Source: Bacteroidota bacterium (GTDB taxonomy: Bacteria; Bacteroidota; Bacteroidia; AKYH767-A; OLB10). From it: 64,000 nt of DNA. The stretch is taken from assembly GCA_016717325.1 (NCBI GenBank), contig JADKFV010000024.1:31289-95288 (forward strand), in the 5' to 3' direction. This document shows, one piece after another, positions 40,901-49,953 of this stretch. The notes below the pieces were generated by a model. It searched no databases. It saw nothing but the letters and a program-made list of their open reading frames with translations, and was not told the origin of the DNA. Both the position numbers and the translations under genes were made by a program. Numbering within the stretch: position 1 is the first letter of the stretch; every line of letters starts with the position of its first letter.

Positions 40901-42197
40901 AATCATTGACACAAAAACCCGTGCAATTCTAGCCACTAACAATATACCTTATGGTGCCCATGTGTTTGTAGACGAAGGTCAGCAGGTTACCAAAGGTCAG
41001 GAGATATGTAAATTTGACCCGTACAATGCTGTAATCATTACTGAAGCAACCGGAACCATAGACTTTGAACATATTGATGAGGGTATTACCTTCCGCGAGG
41101 AGCAGGATGAGCAAACAGGATTTAAAGAGAAAGTAATTATCGATACACGCGATAAAGCACGTAACCCGGTAGTAAAAATTCTTGCTAAAGATAAGACGGT
41201 ATTAAAATCATACAACATACCTGTAGGTGCGCATATTGTTGTTGATAAAGGCGATAAAGTAACTGCAGGAAATATCCTGGTAAAACTTCCGCGTAATGCC
41301 GGAAAGACTTCGGATATCACTGGTGGTTTACCACGTGTAACCGAATTGTTTGAAGCACGTAACCCAAGTAACCCAGCCGTGGTTTCTGAAATTGATGGTC
41401 TTGTTACATATGGTGGAATCAAGCGTGGTAACCGCGAAATTGTAGTAACATCAAAAGATGGCGATGTAAAGAAATATCTTGTTTCACTTTCTAAGCATAT
41501 TCTTGTTCAGGACAACGACTTTATTCGTGCAGGATTACCTCTCAGTGATGGTGTAATTTCTCCGGGCGATATCCTAAATATTAAAGGCCCAAATGCAGTG
41601 CAGGAGTATCTTGTAAATGAGGTGCAGGAAGTGTATCGTTTGCAGGGTGTGAAAATTAACGATAAGCACTTTGAAGTAATTGTACGTCAAATGATGCGTA
41701 AGGTTGAGATTGAGGATCCGGGCGATACTAAGTTCCTCGAAAGGGAAGCTGCAAACCGTCTCGATTTTATTGAAGAGAATAATGAGATATTTGATAAAAT
41801 GGTAATACTTGAGCCTGGCGATTCTACACAATTTAAAGCCGGGCAAATAGTAAGTGTGCGCAAACTGCGCGATGAAAATTCTATGCTTAAACGCAGCGAT
41901 AAAACACCGGTAGAAGCACGCCAGGCTGTATCGGCTACTTCACGACCATTATTGCAAGGAATTACTCAGGCCTCTTTACATACTAAGAGTTGGATATCGG
42001 CAGCTTCGTTCCAGGAAACCACTAAAGTTCTTAATGAATCGGCAATTGCCGGCCGTATAGATAATCTGGTAGGATTGAAAGAAAACGTAATTGTAGGTCA
42101 TCTAATACCTGCAGGAACCGGAATGCGCGAGTACGATAAACTGGTAGTTGGTTCGCAAGAAGAATACGATTTGTTAATGGCCTCGAAAGAAGAATAA
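37929..42197 (+). CDS. rpoC: RNA polymerase beta' subunit
   Basis: An intact 1422-residue beta' subunit. The N-terminal zinc ribbon Cys64, Cys66, Cys79 and Cys82 are present, and NADFDGD at 470-476 holds the three catalytic magnesium-binding aspartates. [31 protein letters not shown] spans the bridge helix region. A second cysteine cluster lies near 892-903 ([13 protein letters not shown]). The apparent start is TTG, 60 bp after rpoB; no better in-frame ATG lies nearby, and the sequence from [13 protein letters not shown] matches family N-termini, so TTG is either genuine or a base error. Confidence 0.97.
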   Translation: [1422 protein letters not shown]

Positions 42198-42224
42198 TTA
42201 ACCGAATTGATAAATTAAAATTTC

Positions 42225-42258
42225 CCGCTTTGATGAAAATTGAAGCGGTTTTTTTTTT
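42225..42258 (+). terminator. Terminator after rpoC
   Basis: A 10-bp stem including two G-T wobbles (ccgctttgat, 42225-42234, with attgaagcgg, 42239-42248), a gaaa tetraloop and a run of ten T. It closes the ribosomal-rpoBC transcript 28 bp after the rpoC stop. Confidence 0.85.
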
Positions 42259-42468
42259 GATTGAGTAGTATAGCAATTTCCACTACATAGGTTCTGTAAA
42301 ATGGATGGGCATGCTTGTTTATACTTTTTTGGAGACAAAATTGTTTACTCATGCAAAAGATGCATATAGGCATAGGCAAAATTGCAAAATACCTAAGGCC
42401 TTACCTTTTTTTGGAATGTATAATTTTATCCGGATTCAAGTATAATTCGAGTTTACGAAAAGCAATGC

Positions 42469-42825
42469 CTAATTTTCTATTTCTAAAAGTTGTTTATTCT
42501 CCAAAGCCTTTGCAAACTCCTCCACATTGCAGTAACGTATAGCCTTACCGTTACTAAAAAAAACAAACACTGTTGACTGCAATTTATTTTCTGTTGCTAA
42601 TTTTTTTATTTCTAAAAGTTTGTCTTTTGTTTTTACAAACACAAAGTTAAAAAGCATGGGGTTTAATTTTGCTCCCATTACTTCTTCCATAGTGTGGTTT
42701 GTTTTTGTTGTGAAAATATACACGGTGTGCATATTCATAATGGGCAAATTGCAGGCTTGGGCGTTTGCTTCGTGTGTTGCAATGAACATTGCAAAAAAGA
42801 GAAATACCAAAATGAGATTTTTCAT
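42469..42825 (-). CDS. Small secreted hypothetical protein
   Basis: 118 residues with a clear signal peptide (MKNLILVFLFFAMFIATHEANAQ). The mature ~95 residues are alpha/beta: VYIFTTKTNHTMEEVMGAK, FNFVFVKTKDKLLEIKKLATENKLQSTVFVFFSNGKAI, CNVEEFAKALENKQ. The beta-alpha-beta rhythm is weakly thioredoxin-like but has no CxxC, so no function is assigned. It lies 155 bp downstream of a T9SS gene on the same strand, across a GC-rich repeat. The plus-strand frame opposite is a shadow. Confidence 0.6.
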   Translation of the reverse strand: MKNLILVFLFFAMFIATHEANAQACNLPIMNMHTVYIFTTKTNHTMEEVMGAKLNPMLFNFVFVKTKDKLLEIKKLATENKLQSTVFVFFSNGKAIRYCNVEEFAKALENKQLLEIEN

Positions 42826-42867
42826 AATTTTATTTTTTTTTAATTTATTTTTTTTAGTAAAAATTGC

Positions 42868-42967
42868 CTGCCCGCACCCCCAGCCCCTGAAGGGGAGCCA
42901 GCCACTTATACAAGCAAAATTTTCAAATGTACGCCATTGTTGCGCCCTTTAGGGCAACGGGTGAGCG
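42868..42967. repeat. GC-rich palindromic dispersed repeat
   Basis: A GC-rich island in AT-rich DNA. It contains 'cacccccagcccctgaaggggag', with a cccct/agggg stem, and 'gttgcgccctttagggcaac', with its own hairpin. Related G/C palindromes occur at 43223-43245 and 45211-45233. It lies just after the end of a T9SS gene and may act as a terminator. Confidence 0.6.
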
Positions 42968-42979
42968 AAGGCCGCATTT

Positions 42980-44490
42980 TCACATCTTTATTATTTTCCC
43001 TGTAAATATATCATTTCCACCACTCAGCATAACAAAATAAATTCCCTGTTTTATTTTTTCTAAATCTATTTCTGTTTTTTGTTTCACAATTTCCTGTTGC
43101 CAAATTTCTTACCCATAGCATCCACTATTTTTAAAACATAGTTTTCATTTTTAAAATCACTCAACTCAATATTTATTTTTGTTGAGAATGGATTGGGATT
43201 GACCACAAACCCTGCATTTAATCCCCCTTGCAGGGGGTTGGGGGTTTCGGGCGTGCCCACCCACTGCAAAGTATCACAAGGACTACCCGACAGTCGCCCC
43301 AAACTATAATTTGGATTATTGGGTAAGCCAGCATACACCCTTTTTCCTCCAAGATAAAAACTAAATGGTTGAAAATTACATGCCTTACCAATACTATCAG
43401 GATAATTTATTACACCTAAATTTTCGTTGTATTGATTGCGTACGCTATCAGGGTAGGGGTATGCAGGAAAGCCCCAATTATACCAACTTGCCATATATAT
43501 TTTATTGTCAGGTGCTTTACGCAAAGCGCCAAATAAATTAGGATTACGTTGTTCATATAAAGTATCGCAACTTGCAGGAATATCCGTGGCAAATAAATTA
43601 AATTGCAACAAACGTGAAGTGTCTTTTGGAAATACATTCCACAATTTTGTTGCATAAAACAAACTATCATTTGGCGAGTAAGCCCCTTCCCAAAACCATC
43701 TATCAATGTTTGTACTTTGTTCAGGAAAAACAATTTTTTCGTTTCCAATAATTCCTGTACATCTATCAAAATCATACTCGGCCATAAAACCATTATAATT
43801 TATAAGAACCATTTTATCACCTTTATTATTGAAAATTATTTTTTGAAAAGTGCCATCAGTTGCATTATTAAAATCAGTAGTTGTGTAGTTAGAAAACCCA
43901 CTTGTATCTAATTTAAACACATAAAAACGATTATGTTTTGTCACCATAATTGATGGCTTTATTATTATCCACCAATCTCTACCATTGCCATGTTGAATAG
44001 CTTGTGTACAATCTCCCATTTCTATATTGCTAATTAATGGTTGATCGCGTATAATTACTGTTCCTAATCCATTGTTTTGAGCCATGTCTATTATTGCATA
44101 ATAAAAGCCTTTTGGCGTAATTGTACCAGAATATAATAAATAATATTGAGAATCGATTTTTGGAGATGGAACAATTACTATTTGATTATAAAAACCAACA
44201 CCAAATAAATTGTTCCCATTATTAATAGTATCAAAATTGAAATTGTGAACATAGGTTGAATTAGTATTGCCATCCATAACGTTAAATGAATAAAGTTTTA
44301 ATAATCCATTTGTATCGGCAATGCTTGCACAACTACCTCTACCATCCATAGTTGAAAATATTGGAGTAGCAATGATTTGATTATTAAAATCAACTCCGGC
44401 CGAATCACCAAAAACCCAAACATTGTTTTGCTTTTGTGCCGTTATTATATTATAAGAAAGCGAAATTAAAATAATCAAATAAAATTTCAT
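42980..44490 (-). CDS. Secreted WVFG-type beta-propeller protein with T9SS sorting domain, one indel
   Basis: Restored length is 503 residues. A signal peptide (to ITAQK) is followed by NVWVFGDSAGVDFN and GSCASIADTNGLLKLYS, a beta-propeller pattern frequent in Bacteroidota T9SS cargo. The linker WVGTPETPNPLQGG is encoded by a palindromic repeat. The type A sorting domain follows (VVNPNPFSTKINIELSDFKNENYVLKIVDAMG). As written it stops after GKKFGNRKL. Adding one base in the CC at 43093-43094 gives REIVKQKTEIDLEKIKQGIYFVMLSGG...GKIIKM and a stop at 42980-42982, a normal T9SS end. Role unknown; the location is the cell surface or outside. Confidence 0.75.
43223..43245. repeat. Palindromic repeat inside a coding region
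   Basis: 'cccccttgcagggggttgggggt' interrupts the linker between the propeller and the sorting domain of the surrounding gene and is translated in frame as TPNPLQGG. The hairpin (cccccct-like 6-bp stem, loop tgc) is a dispersed genomic word rather than a domain. Confidence 0.6.
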
Positions 44491-44545
44491 TGTTTATAAA
44501 ATTAAAAAGAGGTATGATAAAATATCATACCTCTATATATAAAAA

Positions 44546-44980
44546 TTATTTGATTATAATTAATTTTTCTGTTTGCTTAATTGCATCGCCTTCAAAAATT
44601 TTGATTTGATAAAAGCCACCACAAAAATCTTTCAAATTGATTTTAGTATCTTTTTCAAGCAAAGTCTTTGTTAAAAGCAACCTGCCTGTTCCATCAAAAA
44701 TATTTGCATATATATTATGGTATATATCATTATTGCTTTTTATGGAAACAAAGTCATTTGTGGGATTCGGAAAAATTTTATACACAGAATTTTGTTTTGT
44801 TAAGATGCCACCAATCGCATTAAGCGGTCTTACTTTCCTCAAAGGTGGCAAAATATCAATTACATCTAAATGTAAAATTGAGCGCGCCCAATAAACAGCT
44901 TCACCACCGTAAAACGGATGTGTGTTGGCACTGACCTGATAATTACACATTAACAAAAAAAGTACAGCAAGTTTTTTCAT
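44546..44980 (-). CDS. Minimal T9SS-sorted protein, unknown function
   Basis: 144 residues. A signal peptide (MKKLAVLFLLMCNYQVSA) leads to only ~45 residues before the type A sorting domain (YKIFPNPTNDFVSIKSNND ... GGFYQIKIFEGDAIKQTEKLIIIK). There is no recognisable functional domain between them. It may be a shrunken cargo protein or a genuine small surface peptide. Its start codon overlaps the stop of the T9SS remnant upstream. It is the first gene after that remnant, 55 bp from the next T9SS gene. Confidence 0.55.
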   Translation of the reverse strand: MKKLAVLFLLMCNYQVSANTHPFYGGEAVYWARSILHLDVIDILPPLRKVRPLNAIGGILTKQNSVYKIFPNPTNDFVSIKSNNDIYHNIYANIFDGTGRLLLTKTLLEKDTKINLKDFCGGFYQIKIFEGDAIKQTEKLIIIK

Positions 44981-45300
44981 AGCTTTATAATTCTCTCCAC
45001 AAAAATACGCAATTCATTTTCTACTTTTACATAATACATTCCTTGTATTAATGATTGTAAATTTAGGGTGCTTTGTTTTTATTTTATTTCACTTTGCAAA
45101 ACAACCTTACCCATAGCATCCACTATTTTTAAAACATAACTTTTATTTTTAAAATCACTCAACTCAATATTTATTTTATTGTAAAATGGATTTGGCGAAA
45201 CCCGCATTAACTCCCCCCTTTGGGAGGCGGGGGCTGCTCGTCCATTGCAAAGTATCACAAGGACTACCCAAAAAAAGCCCCCGGCAACATGTCCAACCTT
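44977..45300 (-). pseudogene. Decayed 3' fragment of a T9SS gene, paralogous to the 42980-44490 gene
   Basis: Three frame pieces match the C-terminal third of the neighbouring propeller gene. First, GSPCDTLQWTSSPRLPKGGVNAGF parallels GSPCDTLQWVGTPETPNPLQGGLNAGF. Next, after a ~7-base deletion, SPNPFYNKINIELSDFKNKSYVLKIVDAMGK parallels PNPFSTKINIELSDFKNENYVLKIVDAMGK. Finally, an in-frame TAA after SEIK precedes KQSTLNLQSLIQGMYYVKVENE...ERIIKL. A larger deletion plus a nonsense codon, and no upstream domain or signal peptide, indicate real decay rather than a base-calling error. The fragment contains its own variant of the GC palindrome (45211-45233). Confidence 0.7.
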
Positions 45301-45387
45301 ACGCAAATGCATATTAGCATAGCAACTCTTAACGATTAAAAGCTCCGAGTTTTATAAAAACGATTTCATTATTTTCGATAATTCGAT

Positions 45388-45744
45388 TCAATACTTCACC
45401 ATCATACTATCTAACTCGGTTAATGTAATGGTTGGAGGCATAATACCAAGGGCAATTTTGGATTTTACAAGCGATGCTGTTATAAACGCATCGGCTTCGG
45501 TAGCAAAGCCATTATTGCCGGGTGCTGCTGGTATGTTGGGTTGTTCAACTCTTAAAGTGTCGTTCATAAAAATGCGATAGCCATAACCAGTTGTAACAGG
45601 ATTGTTTTTGATATCGGCATTTTTGAAAGTTTCGATTTTAACTCGCAAACCAATTGGAGGCCACAATTGAAGTTGGTGATTTCTCTTTTGACCTGATGTT
45701 GTTGCAAGAAGTAAAAAAATGCTCAAAAAAATAAAGTAGCGCAT
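45388..45744 (-). CDS. DUF4907 protein
   Basis: 118 residues with a signal peptide (to TTSGQ) and the DUF4907 block GYGYRIFMNDTLRVEQPNIPAAPGNNGFATEADAFITASLVKSKI followed by PPTITLTELDSM. Function unknown; exported. It starts 3 bp after the kelch-repeat gene on the same strand, so the two are co-transcribed and may work together. Confidence 0.8.
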   Translation of the reverse strand: MRYFIFLSIFLLLATTSGQKRNHQLQLWPPIGLRVKIETFKNADIKNNPVTTGYGYRIFMNDTLRVEQPNIPAAPGNNGFATEADAFITASLVKSKIALGIMPPTITLTELDSMMVKY

Positions 45745-45747
45745 GGA

Positions 45748-46968
45748 TTATTGAATAATGGCAAGTTTTCCACTTGTAACAAACAGGTCGTTGCAGTTGA
45801 TTACATAAATATAAATTCCTTCGCGATATTTTGAAATATTCAGTTCAAGAAATTTTGTTTGCATATTGAACGATTGTGAGTAAACAATGCGCCCTTTCAA
45901 ATCGTAAAGATTGAATTCAAGTTTTTTGTTTATTACATTATCACAGTCGAGATAGAGTTTTCCTTTTGTGGCATTTGGTGTAAGGTCGATGCTGCAAAAT
46001 TCAGGCACCGAGTCAATAAGTCCGGTATCGATGGGCGGCCCAAAAGACCAAAGATCATTGAAGTATTGTCCATTATCGCGCCCACCGCAAATGTATCCAT
46101 AGTCACCTTCGGCAAATGCGGTGGTACCTATACGTGCCATTCCGGGAAAAGAATCTACTTGCGACCAGCTATTCAGAAACCTGTCATATTGATACACATC
46201 GTTATACAATTTACCATTGCTCAATCCTAATCCAACGGTTCCTTTGCCATCGAGCATAAATGCTGCTGCATTCCAACGTGCATTACCGGGAAACGAACTT
46301 TTTTGTGTCCATGTATTTGGACCAATATTGTATTGCCATAAATCCGATGAACCGCCACTCCCGTCAGTCCCGCAGCAAACCCATGCCTTTCCGTTTTCGG
46401 CAAACACAGAAGATTGCTCAACACCATTAGCAGGAAAGTTTTTCAAAGCTGACCATGCATTATTAACCGGGTCGTATTTCCACAATTCTTTGCCATTGGT
46501 GCCATCGCCATTTACTACAAAACCTTCGTCAATATATGAAAATGCCGAAGCACCAGTTCGGGCAGATGGCATCCCTGCAATTTGCAACCAGGAATCACTA
46601 GTAACATCATATCGCCAAAAATCACTGAAAGTATTGGTTGCAGACAAGTCGTCCTGACCTGATCCAACAAATGCATAAGGGCTGATGGCAAACGAACATG
46701 CCCTCAATCGTTTTGTTCCGGGAAAATCGGATTGCCGTGCCCACGTATTTGTTGCAGGATTGTATTCCCACCATTCGCTATAAACAGATCCCAATGTTTC
46801 ACCGGTACCATAATATAATTTCGATTTTACATTAACACCAGTTCCAAATGCTAAACCATTTCCAGGGTACGAAGCCTTTTGTGTCCAAACATAAGCACCT
46901 GCTTCAGCTTGTAAAAAAATGCAAGACAGTATGATGAAACAAAAAAAATATTTAGTAATTATTTTCAA
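45748..46968 (-). CDS. Secreted kelch-repeat beta-propeller with T9SS-like end
   Basis: 406 residues. A signal peptide (to AEAG) precedes six kelch-type blades: WTQKASYPGNGLAFGTG, WWEYNPATNTWARQSDFPG, FWRYDVTSDSWLQIAGMPS, LWKYDPVNNAWSALKNFPA, LWQYNIGPNTWTQKSSFPG and YQYDRFLNSWSQVDSFPG. The final LNATKGKLYLDC-like stretch and KLEFNLYDLKGRIVYSQSF ... REGIYIYVINCN fit a divergent T9SS sorting domain. Likely a surface sugar- or protein-binding propeller. It overlaps nothing and is followed 3 bp later by the DUF4907 gene. Confidence 0.8.
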   Translation of the reverse strand: MKIITKYFFCFIILSCIFLQAEAGAYVWTQKASYPGNGLAFGTGVNVKSKLYYGTGETLGSVYSEWWEYNPATNTWARQSDFPGTKRLRACSFAISPYAFVGSGQDDLSATNTFSDFWRYDVTSDSWLQIAGMPSARTGASAFSYIDEGFVVNGDGTNGKELWKYDPVNNAWSALKNFPANGVEQSSVFAENGKAWVCCGTDGSGGSSDLWQYNIGPNTWTQKSSFPGNARWNAAAFMLDGKGTVGLGLSNGKLYNDVYQYDRFLNSWSQVDSFPGMARIGTTAFAEGDYGYICGGRDNGQYFNDLWSFGPPIDTGLIDSVPEFCSIDLTPNATKGKLYLDCDNVINKKLEFNLYDLKGRIVYSQSFNMQTKFLELNISKYREGIYIYVINCNDLFVTSGKLAIIQ

Positions 46969-47218
46969 TTGATGTGAGATATTATCATTTCACTTTTGTC
47001 AAGCAGTTGATCTATAATGGCAAATGTCGTAGTCATTTTTGAATACCGGCAGCACCAAAACTTTAATTATCAAATGCTTGATGTGAATTAAATAGTTTTC
47101 AAATAAAGAACTTTTTTTATAATTATAAAAGGTATTGAGCCTAACTTTGAGTGAGTTTTGTTCGAAACGTTCATTTTTCAAGTTAAAACCATGTTCGCTT
47201 TTCTTTTGACAAACAAAA

Positions 47219-47774
47219 TTATTTTATCAGGCTCACAAAATTTTCAATTAATTTTAAACCCGGTTTGTCACTAACTTCGGGGTGAAACTGCACACCAAAA
47301 ATCGGTTTCGATTTGTGGCACATTGCTTCAACTTCATAAGATGCCGATGTTGCCATCAACTCAAAATCTGAAGGCAAATTAATTCCTTCGGTATGGTCCT
47401 GCGCCATCAGTTTTTTTACCATAGCCTTGAAATATATTTTTAGGTGTTAGTACGTTTACGAAATATTTTTTTCGCATCGGCTCGCCCATGTAAACCTTAC
47501 TACCATATAGCAAACCAATTAGCTGGTGCCCGAAGCAAATACCAAGAACAGGAATTTTGCATTTCTTTATAAAATCAAATTGTTTTATTAATGGATTAAC
47601 ATCAGCCTTTGTAAGCAGCATGGGTGCACCACTTAAAATTATTGCCGAAGCCTTTTTCAATGCAGATGAATTTACGTTTTGGTAGTCGAAAGTTTGATAA
47701 TCCATTTGAAGCTTTCGCAGCATATTTTCGATATCAGGCACTTTTTTACTTCCAAAATTTATTATGGCTATCAT
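47219..47774 (-). CDS. Class I glutamine amidotransferase (GuaA N-terminal-like), one indel
   Basis: Restored length is 184 residues. MIAIINFGSKKVPDIENMLRKL opens the protein; the nucleophile loop PVLGICFGHQL has Cys80, and the late GVQFHPE carries the catalytic His and Glu. It would hydrolyse glutamine and deliver ammonia to a partner synthetase, which is not encoded beside it. The frame breaks at the T7 run 47411-47417; removing one base gives GYGKKLMAQDHTEGI and joins both halves. It resembles the small GuaA amidotransferase subunit, but with no synthetase nearby its role is open. Confidence 0.77.
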
Positions 47775-48147
47775 TAAAAGAATTTGATTTTTTATTGATG
47801 TAAAGATAGAGACTTTATTTTGGGTGTCTCAGTTTCTAAATTAAAAAAGTTCCCTCAAGGCCGTAATTATCTGAACGTGAAAAGAGTTGCTATTATTTTA
47901 AAGCACTAATCTCCGAATCTATGCCAAATAAATAACGAACTTCTAAATTTAATGGATTGAATATTGTTAAAAACAATATATAAGCCCTAGCTGCTTTGAA
48001 ACTATGCTTTAACAATGACTGTAGTTTTTGGCAGGTCTATAGCATTCTGAAAACAACGTTCATAACACTTGATAGTTGATTTTGATTAACATTTGATTTA
48101 ATCAAAAATATGTTTTCCTTTGTCACTCAAATCTCTAAGCAAACATT
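47775..48147. other. Gene-free gap
   Basis: AT-rich, between divergent genes, with no coding signal I can support. The only structure seen is a small palindrome, atattgtt-aaa-aacaatat (47961-47979), which could be an operator or a weak hairpin. Confidence 0.4.
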
Positions 48148-48894
48148 ATGAAACAAATAATACTTCTATTAGCAATTGCATTTTCGTTTTGTGTTTCTCA
48201 AACGTATTCACAATGTGTTCCCAATACTGCAATTACTCAACCGGGTATCTATCCCGATAGCGCAACAGGCCTTGTTGCAGGAACAGTAGGGATTGCCTAC
48301 AATGAAGTAGTTCAGGTTAAAGTACCATTAGATACTTTCTTTATTGTGCCTATTCAAATTGATTCTATTTCGGTGTTGTCATTTTCGGGTTTTCCTCCGG
48401 GAATTACATTTGCTTGTAACACAACCAATTGTCAATTTCTTGGTGGTTCTAACGGTTGTATTTTGTTGTCTGGAACTCCTACCACTGCCGGGACTTATCC
48501 TTTAAAAGCAGTATTAAGCGCTCGTGGTCACACCATAAATGGAAACTTTCAAATTCCAGCACAAATAGATACTGTTGATTATTATACTATAGTAATCAAT
48601 CAGGCAAATGGAATTCAAAACAATGCTAATTTAAAGTTTGATGTTGCACAGAACGAGCCTAATCCTTTCAATAACACCTCGAACATTAGTTTTACAGTTG
48701 CAGTTAAATCAACGGTAACATTCAAAGTGTTCAATTTGATTGGCAAAGAAATTTTCCGCAACAATGTATTGTGCGACCCGGGCAAAAACATTATTAAAGT
48801 TGATGCTGCAGATTTTGCTCCCGGTGTTTATATGTATTCGTTAAGTAATGGTGCCCAAACTTTTACCAAGCGAATGATAGTTTCGAAAAAATAA
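48148..48894 (+). CDS. T9SS-sorted secreted protein
   Basis: 248 residues. Signal peptide to TYSQ, then ~130 residues with CVPNTAITQPGIYPDSATGLVAGTVG and GFPPGITFACNTTNCQFLGGSNGCILLSGTPTTAGTYPL, an Ig-like 'putative-domain plus four cysteines' pattern common in Bacteroidota exports. The type A sorting domain follows (FDVAQNEPNPFNNTSNISFTV ... PGVYMYSLSNG...MIVSKK). The ligand is unknown. Its TAA overlaps the ATG of RNase Z by one base. Confidence 0.8.
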   Translation: MKQIILLLAIAFSFCVSQTYSQCVPNTAITQPGIYPDSATGLVAGTVGIAYNEVVQVKVPLDTFFIVPIQIDSISVLSFSGFPPGITFACNTTNCQFLGGSNGCILLSGTPTTAGTYPLKAVLSARGHTINGNFQIPAQIDTVDYYTIVINQANGIQNNANLKFDVAQNEPNPFNNTSNISFTVAVKSTVTFKVFNLIGKEIFRNNVLCDPGKNIIKVDAADFAPGVYMYSLSNGAQTFTKRMIVSKK

Positions 48895-49804
48895 TGCCTT
48901 TCAAAATCACGGTGCTTGGCAGCAACTCTGCCACACCTATTAATAACAGACATCCAAGCGCTCAAATTCTTCAGTTGAATGAGCGCTTTTTTTGATTGAT
49001 TGTGGCGAAGGCACTCAAATGCAATTGCTGCGCTACAAAATAAACTGGAATAAAATTGAACACATTTTTATTTCTCACTTACATGGCGATCATTATTTGG
49101 GTTTGATGGGTTTGCTATTTACTATGAACCTCAACGGCCGCGCCAAGGAAATCAATATTTATGCTCAGCCCGATATGATGGATATTATCGAACTCCAATT
49201 AAGGGTGTCATCTACAGAATTGCGTTACAATATTATATTTCATCCTTTGCAGTTTTTCAACAGTAAAATTTTGCTCGATGATGCAGAAATTCGTGTAAAA
49301 ACAATTTTGCTAAACCATCGCATTCCGACAGTTGGTTTTCATTTTACTGAAAAGCGTGTACACCGTAATCTTAATTTACCTGTTGTAGAATCTTTCCATG
49401 TTCCATTATCGTTTTATAAAAATATTAAACAAGGCGAAAATTATATTGACGATACCGGTAATGTAGTGAAAAACAGCGAACTCACCATGGAGCCAAAGCC
49501 GGCTCATACTTATGCTTATTGCAGCGATACAATGTATGATGAAGCTATAATAGATGAAATAAGAAATGTGAATTTGCTTTATCACGAAGCTACGTTTATG
49601 AGCGATATGGAGAAGCGTGCTCACGAAACTTTTCATTCCACTGCCAAACAAGCTGCTATCATTGCAAAAAGGGCCAATGTTGAGCGGCTGTTGATAGGCC
49701 ACTTTTCATCACGCTATATCAACCTTGAACCATTGCTGGCCGAAGCGCAGGAAGTTTTTCCCGATACCGATTTAGCCATGGAAGGTTTTACTTTTGTTAC
49801 CTAG
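48894..49804 (+). CDS. rnz: Ribonuclease Z, one indel
   Basis: Restored length is 303 residues. tRNA 3'-processing endonuclease of the metallo-beta-lactamase fold. MPFKITVLGSNSATP opens it, RFFLIDCGEGTQMQL follows, and HLHGDH (His62, His64, Asp66, His67) holds the metal ligands; EAYCSDT-like and HFSSRY histidines complete the site. As written, translation stops after NERFF. The T7 run (48987-48993) needs one more T to give RFFLIDCGEG. The start ATG overlaps the preceding stop. The shift lies in the N-terminus, so the ORF that is open from 48992 lacks the first 33 residues. Confidence 0.92.
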
Positions 49805-49953
49805 GCTTTTATTTCAAAACACTGATTGTTTTTTGTAAAGGCACTGCAAACGTCTGTTTATATACTGATTGAAAATTGTAGAAATTTTATCAAATCATCA
49901 CAATCATATTTGTAACATTTCGCGTACTTTTGCCATCATAATAAATAAAAACG

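Noticed and set aside
42315..42542. 75-codon plus-strand frame (MFILFWRQN...)
   Set aside because: Its 3' part is antisense to the exported protein at 42469-42825, which has a proper signal peptide; composition is not protein-like.
46999..47181. 60-codon minus-strand frame between kelch and amidotransferase genes
   Set aside because: AT-rich, no start context or family features.
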